Source: JACMLD01 sp033761915 (GTDB lineage: Bacteria > Bacteroidota > Bacteroidia > Chitinophagales > Chitinophagaceae). From it: 25,004 bases of DNA. The stretch is taken from NCBI GenBank assembly GCA_033761915.1, contig JANRMC010000022.1:1-25004 (forward strand), written 5' to 3'. The translations under genes and the position numbers were made by a program. Shown piece after piece: positions 8,783 through 15,943 of this stretch. Each line of letters starts with the position of its first letter. Position 1 is the first letter of the stretch. Below the pieces are notes generated by a model, which made no database searches, was not told the DNA's origin, and saw nothing but the letters and a program-made list of their open reading frames with translations.

Positions 8783-8850
8783 TATACCAGCATCCGTACA
8801 CTGGCCAAACATCGTTGCGTCGCAATCCGTTCATCGGTATTGCTACTATT
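8783..8850 (+). repeat. Dispersed repeat copy C (core TTGCGTCGCA at 8815-8824)
   Basis: In this copy the core extends to TTGCGTCGCAA, an 11-nt perfect palindrome around a central T. A TATACCAGC block precedes it by about 24 bp and CCGTTCATCGG follows. It lies in the GH28 5' leader, 44 bp upstream of ATG 8771 and downstream of the promoter-like motif at 8862-8908, so it would be transcribed. Confidence 0.6.
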
Positions 8851-8861
8851 AAACAAGACTT

Positions 8862-8908
8862 GTAAAATACAGTTTACGCAGAGTGGCAGCGTCCTGTTGT
8901 ATCCTGAA
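8862..8908 (-). promoter_or_regulatory. Direct-repeat activator site plus TATTTTAC box, upstream of GH28
   Basis: On the minus strand, TTCAGGATACAACAGGA (8908-8892) holds two CAGGA half-sites 10 bp apart, followed after exactly 22 bp by TATTTTAC (8869-8862). TAnnTT agrees with the first part of the Bacteroidota -7 consensus TAnnTTTG (established knowledge); no TTG is seen at -33, as expected for an activator-dependent promoter. An ACAAG-A-CTTGT palindrome (8853-8863) overlaps the 3' edge. It would drive GH28-PL11. Confidence 0.5.
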
Positions 8909-9016
8909 ACAATAAGAGCTAAACAAAACAGCAGTTCATAGCCCTATTAAACCGCTTATCAGTATTTTTTTGATCTTACTTGTTAATTATTTGATATATG
9001 CCAGCCTGATTTAAAT

Positions 9017-9024
9017 TATTTTTG
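9017..9024 (+). promoter_or_regulatory. Possible -7 box TATTTTTG for the MFS gene
   Basis: TATTTTTG fits the Bacteroidota -7 consensus TAnnTTTG, with TTTG at 8990-8993 as a possible -33 element (23-bp spacing). It overlaps the TTG at 9022. If it is real, translation must begin downstream of that codon, at TTG 9040 or GTG 9079. In an A+T-rich gap this match could be chance. Confidence 0.3.
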
Positions 9025-10206
9025 CCCATATTTTTACGCTTGACTACTTTATCTACATTATCAAATCCCTTAAGTAAGGTGCAGGTACGAATTGCGGTAT
9101 CTGTATTTTTCTTTTGCCAGGGGCTTTCTTTTGCAAGCTGGGCCAGCCGCATACCAGATATAAAAACCAGTTTGCAATTAAGTGAAGCAGGATTGGGAAG
9201 TATTTTATTGGCGCTGCCTTTAGGCCAAATGCTTACCCTTCCTTTTAGTGGCCGGGCGGTTACCCGTTTTGGCAGCAAATATGTTTTAAGAATAGCAGTA
9301 ATTGGTTATGTTGTTTCACTCACCAATATCGGGTTGGTAACCGCATCTTGGCAATTAGCATTGGCATTGTTTGTATTTGGTGTTTTTGGTAATCTCTGTA
9401 ATATATCTGTCAATACTCAGGCTGTTCATGCAGAAGCACTTTTTGAGCGGCCCATTATGGCATCCTTTCATGGCATATGGAGTACAGCCGGTTTCAGCGG
9501 CGCCCTAATAGGTTCTCTGATGATGCGTTTAGACATGATACCCTATTATCATTTCTGGATTGTTGCGGCACTTGTTATCTCACTGATGCTGGTATTTAAT
9601 AAATACCTATTGCTAACCCCAACCAGTAAAACAGCAGCTTCCTTTAAAAAAATTCAATGGCCACAAGGCTACCTGTTACAACTGGGTATCATTGCTTTTT
9701 GCTGTATGAGTGCAGAAGGCTGTATGTTTGACTGGAGTGGTGTGTATTTTAAACAAGTAGTACAGGCAAAGGGCTCACTGGTATCTTTAGGGTATGCGTC
9801 TTTTATGATTATGATGGCCACCGGGCGTTTTGTAGGCGATTGGCTGGCGCAACGGTATAGCAGAAAAAAAATGGTGCAGCTAAGCGGCATTTTAATTTTT
9901 ACCGGAATGCTGATTGCTGTTTTGTTTCCTAATCTTATTACTGCCACTCTTGGTTTTTTAATTGTGGGTTTTGGTGTAAGCAGCATCATCCCCATGGTGT
10001 ATAGCACGGCGGGTAAAGCCACCCATGTAGCCAGTGGTATTGCCATTGCCACCGTAAGCAGCATTGGCTTTTTAGGATTTTTAATGGGGCCACCACTTAT
10101 TGGTTATATAGCTGAACTGGCAGGACTGCAATATTCTTTTGTTGTAATTGCCATACTTGGCCTGGGCATCAGTATGATGGTAAGCCGGGTAAAAGAAATT
10201 GAATAA
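9022..10206 (+). CDS. MFS transporter, YbjJ/MosC-like
   Basis: This is a twelve-helix major facilitator of the inner membrane, 394 residues from the first possible start, and the only gene on the plus strand. Hydrophobic helices begin near residue 22 (VRIAVSVFFFCQGLSFASW). The SWASRIPDIK loop after helix 1, the R-x-G-S-K-Y loop after helix 2, and ASFHGIWSTAGFSGALIG in helix 5 resemble YbjJ and the rhizopine-linked MosC. Its place in a pectin locus suggests export or uptake of a sugar or acid from this pathway, but the substrate cannot be read. No ATG exists near the start: TTG 9022, TTG 9040 and GTG 9079 are candidates, and all keep helix 1 whole. The stop abuts the stop of the convergent GH43 gene with no gap. 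Confidence 0.8.
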   Translation: MPIFLRLTTLSTLSNPLSKVQVRIAVSVFFFCQGLSFASWASRIPDIKTSLQLSEAGLGSILLALPLGQMLTLPFSGRAVTRFGSKYVLRIAVIGYVVSLTNIGLVTASWQLALALFVFGVFGNLCNISVNTQAVHAEALFERPIMASFHGIWSTAGFSGALIGSLMMRLDMIPYYHFWIVAALVISLMLVFNKYLLLTPTSKTAASFKKIQWPQGYLLQLGIIAFCCMSAEGCMFDWSGVYFKQVVQAKGSLVSLGYASFMIMMATGRFVGDWLAQRYSRKKMVQLSGILIFTGMLIAVLFPNLITATLGFLIVGFGVSSIIPMVYSTAGKATHVASGIAIATVSSIGFLGFLMGPPLIGYIAELAGLQYSFVVIAILGLGISMMVSRVKEIE

Positions 10207-11133
10207 CTATTGTTTTTTTATAACCTTCAGTTCATCAGCAGTTATCGTAAATATAGTACCATGCCTGATTCCTTTGGGCAGGCTGATTTTATCTGAAACA
10301 TCGGTCCAGTTTTGCAAATCGGTTGATTGTATTGCACCATATTGATGATCCCGGTATTTATCAAAATAAACAACCCAGTTGTTTTCAATTCTTAAAGTCG
10401 TGGGCCCTTCTGCCCAGTAATTTCCTGTAATGGGCGCAGAAGGTTCAGAAAATCCTTTGGTTAAATTTTTACTGGTAGCAATACGAATATTTTTTTGTGG
10501 CGGCGTACGGGTTTCATCTTTTAAAAACATAATAAAGCGCTTTCCATCGGGTACAATGGTGGCATCAATTACATTAAACCCCTTATCGTAAAGTAGTTTT
10601 GTTTTGGTATAGGTTTTAAAATCTTTGGTTAACACGTAGTACATCCGGTGGTTGTAACCGCTTTCTACCGAAGGATCTGCCGGGTACTTGCCACGTATGG
10701 TAGTGGCCCAATAAATCATATACTGTTTCTTTTTGGCATCGTATGTAATTTCTGGTGCCCAGCAGTTGCGGGCACTGTCTTCCTGCATCATTACCGGAAT
10801 AAATTGCTGCTCACTCCAGTGTATTAAATCTTTACTACTGGCATAACCAATGCCGCGGTCGTTCCAGCTTACCGTCCACACCATATGAAACAGACCATCT
10901 GCGCCACGAATGATGCAAGGATCACGCATCAGTTTATCTTTTGAAACCATAGGTTGAAGAAAAGAGCTATCATTTCTTAAAGCCACCCAGTTAAACCCAT
11001 CTGTGCTGTATGCCAGGTGTAATCCATCTTGCCCGTTATTTTTAAAATAGGCAAATACATAAACACTGTCCTGCTGGGCAACACCCACCGCTATGTAAAG
11101 TGTTAAGAAAAATAAGAGCAGAAAACGTTTCAT
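10207..11133 (-). CDS. GH43-like five-bladed beta-propeller glycosidase (copy 1)
   Basis: This exported 308-residue GH43/clan GH-F enzyme probably removes arabinose or galactose side chains from pectin. Signal peptide is 1-20 (IAVGVAQ). The three expected catalytic acids can be placed: Asp71 in LMRDPCII, Asp190 in NVIDATIV, and Glu242 in NYWAEGPTT. WAPEITYD (125-132) and repeated SxDLxxW blade motifs support the propeller. No accessory domain is present; the length is that of a bare catalytic domain. The gene is 126 bp downstream of the reductase gene, with a dispersed repeat between, and converges with the MFS gene without a spacer or visible terminator. Subfamily and substrate cannot be assigned by reading. 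Confidence 0.78.
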   Translation of the reverse strand: MKRFLLLFFLTLYIAVGVAQQDSVYVFAYFKNNGQDGLHLAYSTDGFNWVALRNDSSFLQPMVSKDKLMRDPCIIRGADGLFHMVWTVSWNDRGIGYASSKDLIHWSEQQFIPVMMQEDSARNCWAPEITYDAKKKQYMIYWATTIRGKYPADPSVESGYNHRMYYVLTKDFKTYTKTKLLYDKGFNVIDATIVPDGKRFIMFLKDETRTPPQKNIRIATSKNLTKGFSEPSAPITGNYWAEGPTTLRIENNWVVYFDKYRDHQYGAIQSTDLQNWTDVSDKISLPKGIRHGTIFTITADELKVIKKQ

Positions 11134-11181
11134 ATTTATACTATTAAATACATTTTTTATTTAACCCGGGTACGTGCTGCT

Positions 11182-11255
11182 TCTTGCTGATAGTTGGGTT
11201 GCCGCTGAAGGGTGCGACGCAACGATGCTGCACCATGCTATGCGGCTGGTTACCT
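11182..11255 (-). repeat. Dispersed repeat copy D (core TGCGACGCAA on + at 11213-11222)
   Basis: On the minus strand this reads GGTAACCAGCC, about 20 bp, CGTTGCGTCGCACCCTTCAGC, then a short tail ending CTATCAGC. It fills most of the gap between the reductase stop (11260) and the GH43 start (11133), with the core 80 bp upstream of the ATG. Limits are approximate. Confidence 0.65.
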
Positions 11256-11259
11256 ACCA

Positions 11260-12312
11260 CTACTTCAATGCTTCAATTGTTTGCCATATATTTTGCAAAA
11301 CAGGAATGCCATTAGCCATATTATTCTGGCGGGTTTGCAGCACCCGCTCACCGGGATAAGTAATACGGGACGCTTCATCCTGGGCTATTGACAACCGGTA
11401 GTCGTCAATAATTGTGTTGAGCAGGGTTGGTATGGCCGAATGATTGGGCAGTTTATTGATGTCAATGGCAATAAAAACCTGCGACAAACTTTTTTCTGCC
11501 TGCTGGCCAGAAATATGTGTTGTAGCAAGCCCCCCCGATAGAACCGCTGCCAGAATATCTAACAGCAAGGCCAGCCCGGCGCCTTTCCAATAACCAATGG
11601 GTAATGGCCGGCGGGTTTGTAATACCTCGGCTGGTTTATTGGTAAACTGATTGTTTTGATTGAAACCCGCTGCCACCGGAAACTCCTGCTTTTTCATAGC
11701 AGCCAATTCCATGGCGCCAAAAGAATATTGAGACATGGCCATATCTAACACAATTGCGCTGTTATTATAGGGCAAGCCAATTACTAATGGATTATTGCCC
11801 AGCTTTGCATTTACTGCACCCCATGCGGGCATGTTGGCAATGGTGTTGGTCCATGCAATAAACACCACATTGTGTTGTGTTGCCTGCCATGCATAAGTAC
11901 CGCCGCGCATCCAATGATTGGTATTTTGCAAAGCTACGCAACCAATGCCCGATTGTTTTGCCAATGTCACCACGCGGTTGGTACAATGTATGGCATTTAA
12001 AATACCGGCCCCCAATTGGCCATCCCACTGTTCCATACCATTAAACTGGTAGACGCATTTTGGTTGTACATTGGTTTTTACCCAGCCTTTTTGAATATAC
12101 TGTACAAAACGGGCAAAGCGATTATAGCCGTGCGTATACACCCCATCCACACTGTTCTGTGTAAATACTGCAGCACAGGAAGTGGCGGCCTCTTCAGTCA
12201 TTCCGTTTTTAATTAAAATTTCTGTAAACAACTGCTGCATTTGCGCAGCAGTGATGAGGATAGTGTTCATTAAAACTGATTTGTTTTGTAAGATACGTTT
12301 TTGCACGATCAT
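11260..12312 (-). CDS. dlgD: 2,3-diketo-L-gulonate reductase (LDH2/MDH2 oxidoreductase family)
   Basis: This is a cytoplasmic NAD(P)H-dependent reductase of the LDH2/malate dehydrogenase-2 family. It matches E. coli DlgD (YiaK, 3-dehydro-L-gulonate 2-dehydrogenase) block by block: GVYTHGYNRFARF with the catalytic His (61), NGMEQWDGQ, NTNHWMRGGTYAWQA, WTNTIANMPAWGA, and GYWKGAGLALLLDI. It has no signal peptide. Two starts are possible. ATG 12312 overlaps the upstream stop as ATGA, implying coupled translation (350 residues). ATG 12270 gives 336 residues, with the N-terminus typical of the family. In this locus its substrate may be a keto-acid made from pectic uronates rather than diketogulonate (inference). 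Family assignment is firm; the exact reaction in vivo is not. Confidence 0.82.
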   Translation of the reverse strand: MIVQKRILQNKSVLMNTILITAAQMQQLFTEILIKNGMTEEAATSCAAVFTQNSVDGVYTHGYNRFARFVQYIQKGWVKTNVQPKCVYQFNGMEQWDGQLGAGILNAIHCTNRVVTLAKQSGIGCVALQNTNHWMRGGTYAWQATQHNVVFIAWTNTIANMPAWGAVNAKLGNNPLVIGLPYNNSAIVLDMAMSQYSFGAMELAAMKKQEFPVAAGFNQNNQFTNKPAEVLQTRRPLPIGYWKGAGLALLLDILAAVLSGGLATTHISGQQAEKSLSQVFIAIDINKLPNHSAIPTLLNTIIDDYRLSIAQDEASRITYPGERVLQTRQNNMANGIPVLQNIWQTIEALK

Positions 12313-15300
12313 CTTACCAGTGTTACAGCCATCAACCCAATTACCACATCATTGGCCACGGTTTGCAATACCATATTTTTTAAAGACTTGCTTTTATTTA
12401 AGTTCAGCTGCAAAATAGTTGCTGCGCCGCCATCAATAACAAAATTAGAAAAGCCTTTAATACTGGTGTATTTGTAGTTTGGCGGAATTTCATTTCCTGT
12501 TTTTAATGAAATACGAATTGGTTTTGGCGCATTGGTAGTAAATGCAAAACCATCGGTATAATAATCCTGCTCTATCGGCCACCAGTTTTCAGGGTTTTTT
12601 AATGCCAAAGTATCCGCACTGCCATCAGTATAGTTAAACAGTACCCGCCCATTTACCATACGGCTTTGCATGGGGTTGGTACTGCCAGCCATTAGTAAAT
12701 ATGCTGCAGAGGCCTTACCATGCAATGGTATGGTGGCAGATGATGGGTATTGATGCCACATGGAAGTGAAAAGAATATTTTTATTTTCTGATGAGGGGGT
12801 TGAAAACGGAATCTTACCAATAGTAATTTCATTGATATTGCCAGCCCTTACCCGGAGGCCACTATCATTGATATTGGTGGTGATGGAATGATAGGCCCAG
12901 TTACCTATGCCCTGCACGGGTAATTGCAAGGTAGGAGATGCAGGCCTGGGAGAACGATATTTGTTTTTAAAAATATTATTTACTTCATCATTAAAATACA
13001 CATGCATATCCACTTTTTCAAACGCAGCAGCTACTGATAGCTGCTCCTTTTCAATAGCCGGGTATTGTTTAGTAATAAATATATCAATTGGTTGCCACCA
13101 GGTAAATAAACCTTGTGTTGTTCTTATAAAAAAAGTATGATGACCTTGCTCTATATTAAAGCTGCCAGAAAGCGAATTATTATCAATTGATATGTTTTTA
13201 AGTACTTGTTGAGGATCGTATAACTTAAACCCCGATGCCCAAATAGCTTTTGTATGAAACCCCTCAAAACTAAAAGGCACATGCCGGTAGCCTCTAATGG
13301 TATTAATGGTTTTGCCCTTCCATACAATAACCACCTCATATTTTTCAGCAGCAGGCAAATGCATTTCAACAAATGGCTTGCCCACTGAATTTGAAACCGC
13401 TTTCCATTTGGCAGGTTTGTTATTCACCAGCACTCCGGCAATATTATCTTTTAAAGCAGGAATAATCAATTGCAGGCCCAATTGCGTATTGTTTAACTGA
13501 TGGATGATATATGTTTCTCTATCCCCATTTTTTGAAAACGAAAATTTTATATCGGGAGTTTCAATGGCAGCATCTGCCCATGCTGCGGGAAAACCCGGTT
13601 TAATAATTAACCGTTTATTCAATACATCAGGCTGTATACCGAATAAGCCTTCTATTAAAGTTCTTGCCGTCATACCAATACCATCGGCAAAGTCCCGGTA
13701 GAGTTCACCCCGCATAGCATCATAAAAACTCAGTTGCTGAAAATTACCGGGGCTGGCACTCAGATACATACTTTCTAAAATAGTGCTTCGCCATAATTTA
13801 TATGCCTCTTCATTTCTGCCACCCTGCCAATAAGCCAATGCCGTATGCAAATTTTCGGCATACACCACATTGTTTAAGCTCCAGGTATAGGGTTGCCAGT
13901 TGGTTGTGCTCAGTAAATACAGGTCACTCTCCTCCCAGCCCTTTGCAATAACAGGTATGTGCGGAATAACATTATCTATATAACGCAAGCTCTGATAGGC
14001 CTGAAACGCATCAGGCACTTTACTATCTATTGCGTGATAGATTGTCCATAACCCGGCGGCAGGATGCACTAATTTATTTCCCAGCAAATCTTTATACTCG
14101 GCGTACCAGCCTTTATCACCCATCCATAAATTTTTATTAATGGCTTTTAAAATTTTATTGGCTTCCTTTTGATACAGGCTGCCATCTTCGCCAATTAGTT
14201 TTGCCAATGCAGCCGCATCTTTATTAGCCCGGTAGTTATAGGCTGAAGAATGTGTAACGCCACCACCACTGTACTGCAACGCATCGCTGGCCCAAATGGC
14301 CGCATATGCATCATATAAACCATCCCCATCGGCATCAAAATTTTTCCTTTCCCATGCCAAGTGACGCTTTACTACCGGCCATAGTTGTTTTACATAAGCC
14401 GTATCACCGGTATAATTAAAATGATTCAGCAACTGGTCAATAAATACCAGGTTCATATCATAATGATGTGCCCCAACATAACCATTTGGGTTGCGGGTAA
14501 TATATCCTTCGCTGAATAATTGAGTACCCATTTTTTCTAAATGACGGGCAAGATTCAATGCAGTGTCCATCACCACACCCGTTGTAGCCGGAGTGGTTAA
14601 TTGCGATTTTGCATAGGCATCAAAATGCATTCTGGCTCTGTTATGCAAGCCCAATGGGTCGGCGGAGTATGCCCCCCGCCATCCATTCAACCGCATCCGC
14701 CATGCAATAGCACCATGCATATAAGTGGGGGCCTCCCATATGCCCTCTTCTGCAATAGATAGAGAAGCGGCCAATGTGTTGAGGTATTTATCTGGTGTGT
14801 GTATTTTAACCCTTTCTGTTATTTTGCTGCGATACCACTCCGCATCAGCAAATTCCTGCGCTGCGCTTTTTACAATTGCTGTAGCAGTATTATGTAAAAG
14901 AAAATATTCCGTTTCGTTTTGTAATGGCATACTGCCTGTGATGCATAAATTCACCGGCATCGGCCCCTGATTATTAAATGCGGTTTCAAGTTGTGCCGGG
15001 TCTATGAGTTTAATAACCGATGAAGGAGGAAAGAAGCCTGTAATTTGCTTTGCATTTTTCGGTAGTTCTCCTTTCAGCTCATTCTCAGGGTTTGTTTGTA
15101 TTGCATACCGCTCTTCCTCTGTTAAAATTTTTCCGGTTCCGTATGTAAGTACAAAGCGATCTTTCAACAACTGGTATTGATTATCTGTGCAGTTTTCGGG
15201 CTTCAGATAAAAAGACGATTCCGGGTCGGCACCAATATCACCATCCCTGCTGAATTTTTTGCCCGATGCGCCACCGTATATCCAAACCAGTTTTACATTA

Positions 15301-15743
15301 TCCGAAATATTTTCTCCTTTTATTTGTAACACCAACCCCTCTGCATTGCTTAATGCCAGTATAATAAAATATAATTTTCCATTACCTAATAATGAATCGC
15401 TGATTTCATATAGCATACTGCCCGGACGATATACTGCTTTTATACTATCTGCTTTTATTAACCATTTTTGCTGGTTGTTACTTTGCAAAGCAAATTGCAG
15501 GTTACCACCCATGCCCGGCATATACATGGCAAATTCAGGCAGGTCGCCGGCCTCTACCCTAAACGCGGTATTTGTTCCATATAAAGCACGGTTGAAGCGC
15601 ATCGTTGGGTTTACACAAACAAAATTGTTCCCCTGCGGCAAATAATGCACCCGCCGTTCTTTATTATGCCACAGTTGCTGTGCCTCGCAAATAAATATTT
15701 GCAAAAACAGCAAACAAAACACTAGGTTGATTTTTTTTGTCAT
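12309..15743 (-). CDS. DUF4450 / (alpha/alpha)6-barrel putative glycoside hydrolase
   Basis: This is a large exported protein of 1144 residues, resembling DUF4450 proteins of Bacteroidota glycan loci. I chose ATG 15743, which gives a clean signal peptide (MTKKINLVFCLLF...CEAQ); the 17-residue extension to 15794 runs into a dispersed repeat. An N-terminal beta-sandwich occupies roughly the first 300 residues. An (alpha/alpha)6 barrel follows, with blocks such as EEGIWEAPTYMHGAIAWRMR, NGWRGAYSADPLG, DADGDGLYDAY, GWEESDLYLL and FADGIGMTARTLIEGLFGI. The last ~350 residues look like beta-rich binding domains. The fold recalls GH78/GH63-type enzymes, and acidic residues in the DGDG and GWEESD blocks are candidate catalysts. 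Its TGA overlaps the reductase ATG. The specificity is unknown to me; a rhamnose- or uronic-acid-linked bond in pectin is a guess from context. Confidence 0.72.
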   Translation of the reverse strand: MTKKINLVFCLLFLQIFICEAQQLWHNKERRVHYLPQGNNFVCVNPTMRFNRALYGTNTAFRVEAGDLPEFAMYMPGMGGNLQFALQSNNQQKWLIKADSIKAVYRPGSMLYEISDSLLGNGKLYFIILALSNAEGLVLQIKGENISDNVKLVWIYGGASGKKFSRDGDIGADPESSFYLKPENCTDNQYQLLKDRFVLTYGTGKILTEEERYAIQTNPENELKGELPKNAKQITGFFPPSSVIKLIDPAQLETAFNNQGPMPVNLCITGSMPLQNETEYFLLHNTATAIVKSAAQEFADAEWYRSKITERVKIHTPDKYLNTLAASLSIAEEGIWEAPTYMHGAIAWRMRLNGWRGAYSADPLGLHNRARMHFDAYAKSQLTTPATTGVVMDTALNLARHLEKMGTQLFSEGYITRNPNGYVGAHHYDMNLVFIDQLLNHFNYTGDTAYVKQLWPVVKRHLAWERKNFDADGDGLYDAYAAIWASDALQYSGGGVTHSSAYNYRANKDAAALAKLIGEDGSLYQKEANKILKAINKNLWMGDKGWYAEYKDLLGNKLVHPAAGLWTIYHAIDSKVPDAFQAYQSLRYIDNVIPHIPVIAKGWEESDLYLLSTTNWQPYTWSLNNVVYAENLHTALAYWQGGRNEEAYKLWRSTILESMYLSASPGNFQQLSFYDAMRGELYRDFADGIGMTARTLIEGLFGIQPDVLNKRLIIKPGFPAAWADAAIETPDIKFSFSKNGDRETYIIHQLNNTQLGLQLIIPALKDNIAGVLVNNKPAKWKAVSNSVGKPFVEMHLPAAEKYEVVIVWKGKTINTIRGYRHVPFSFEGFHTKAIWASGFKLYDPQQVLKNISIDNNSLSGSFNIEQGHHTFFIRTTQGLFTWWQPIDIFITKQYPAIEKEQLSVAAAFEKVDMHVYFNDEVNNIFKNKYRSPRPASPTLQLPVQGIGNWAYHSITTNINDSGLRVRAGNINEITIGKIPFSTPSSENKNILFTSMWHQYPSSATIPLHGKASAAYLLMAGSTNPMQSRMVNGRVLFNYTDGSADTLALKNPENWWPIEQDYYTDGFAFTTNAPKPIRISLKTGNEIPPNYKYTSIKGFSNFVIDGGAATILQLNLNKSKSLKNMVLQTVANDVVIGLMAVTLVR

Positions 15744-15752
15744 GGTATGATT

Positions 15753-15821
15753 GTTACCAACATAAGTTCTCTCATCATCTTCCTTGCGTCGCACACTTGT
15801 ACTTTCTGTTCTTTACTGAGC
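15753..15821 (+). repeat. Dispersed repeat copy E (core TTGCGTCGCA at 15784-15793)
   Basis: GTTACCAAC precedes the core by about 22 bp, and ACACTTGTACTTTCTGTTC...CTGAGC follows. Together with copy F it shares TTGCGTCGCACACTT, GTTC and a TA-rich tail ending near AGC. The core is 41 bp upstream of ATG 15743. Limits are approximate. Confidence 0.6.
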
Positions 15822-15943
15822 TATCTACCCCATTGCTGATCTGCAAAATTTACTGAGATCCTCCTTCCGGCAATAAAAGTCTACTGAATTTACATCAGAT
15901 TTCTCCAATTTTCAGAATCCAAATCCCCTTTAGGATTTAGGGG
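15822..15943. other. Intergenic region with CCCC/GGGG hairpin at gene end
   Basis: This gap separates the GH65-like stop from copy E. Near 15921-15943 the plus strand reads AAATCCCCTTTAGGATTTA then GGGG. CCCC can pair with GGGG, or AAATCC with GGATTT. It touches the stop codon of the GH65-like gene. No T-run follows on the minus strand, so it is at best a weak terminator. Minus-strand TAAATTTTG (15852-15844) is a one-base-spacing variant of the -7 consensus and could serve the DUF4450 gene. Confidence 0.35.

Noticed and set aside
15921..15943. CCCC/GGGG hairpin as a clear intrinsic terminator
   Set aside because: The stem is short, alternative pairings compete, and no T-run follows on the minus strand, so it was kept only as a weak note in the intergenic entry.
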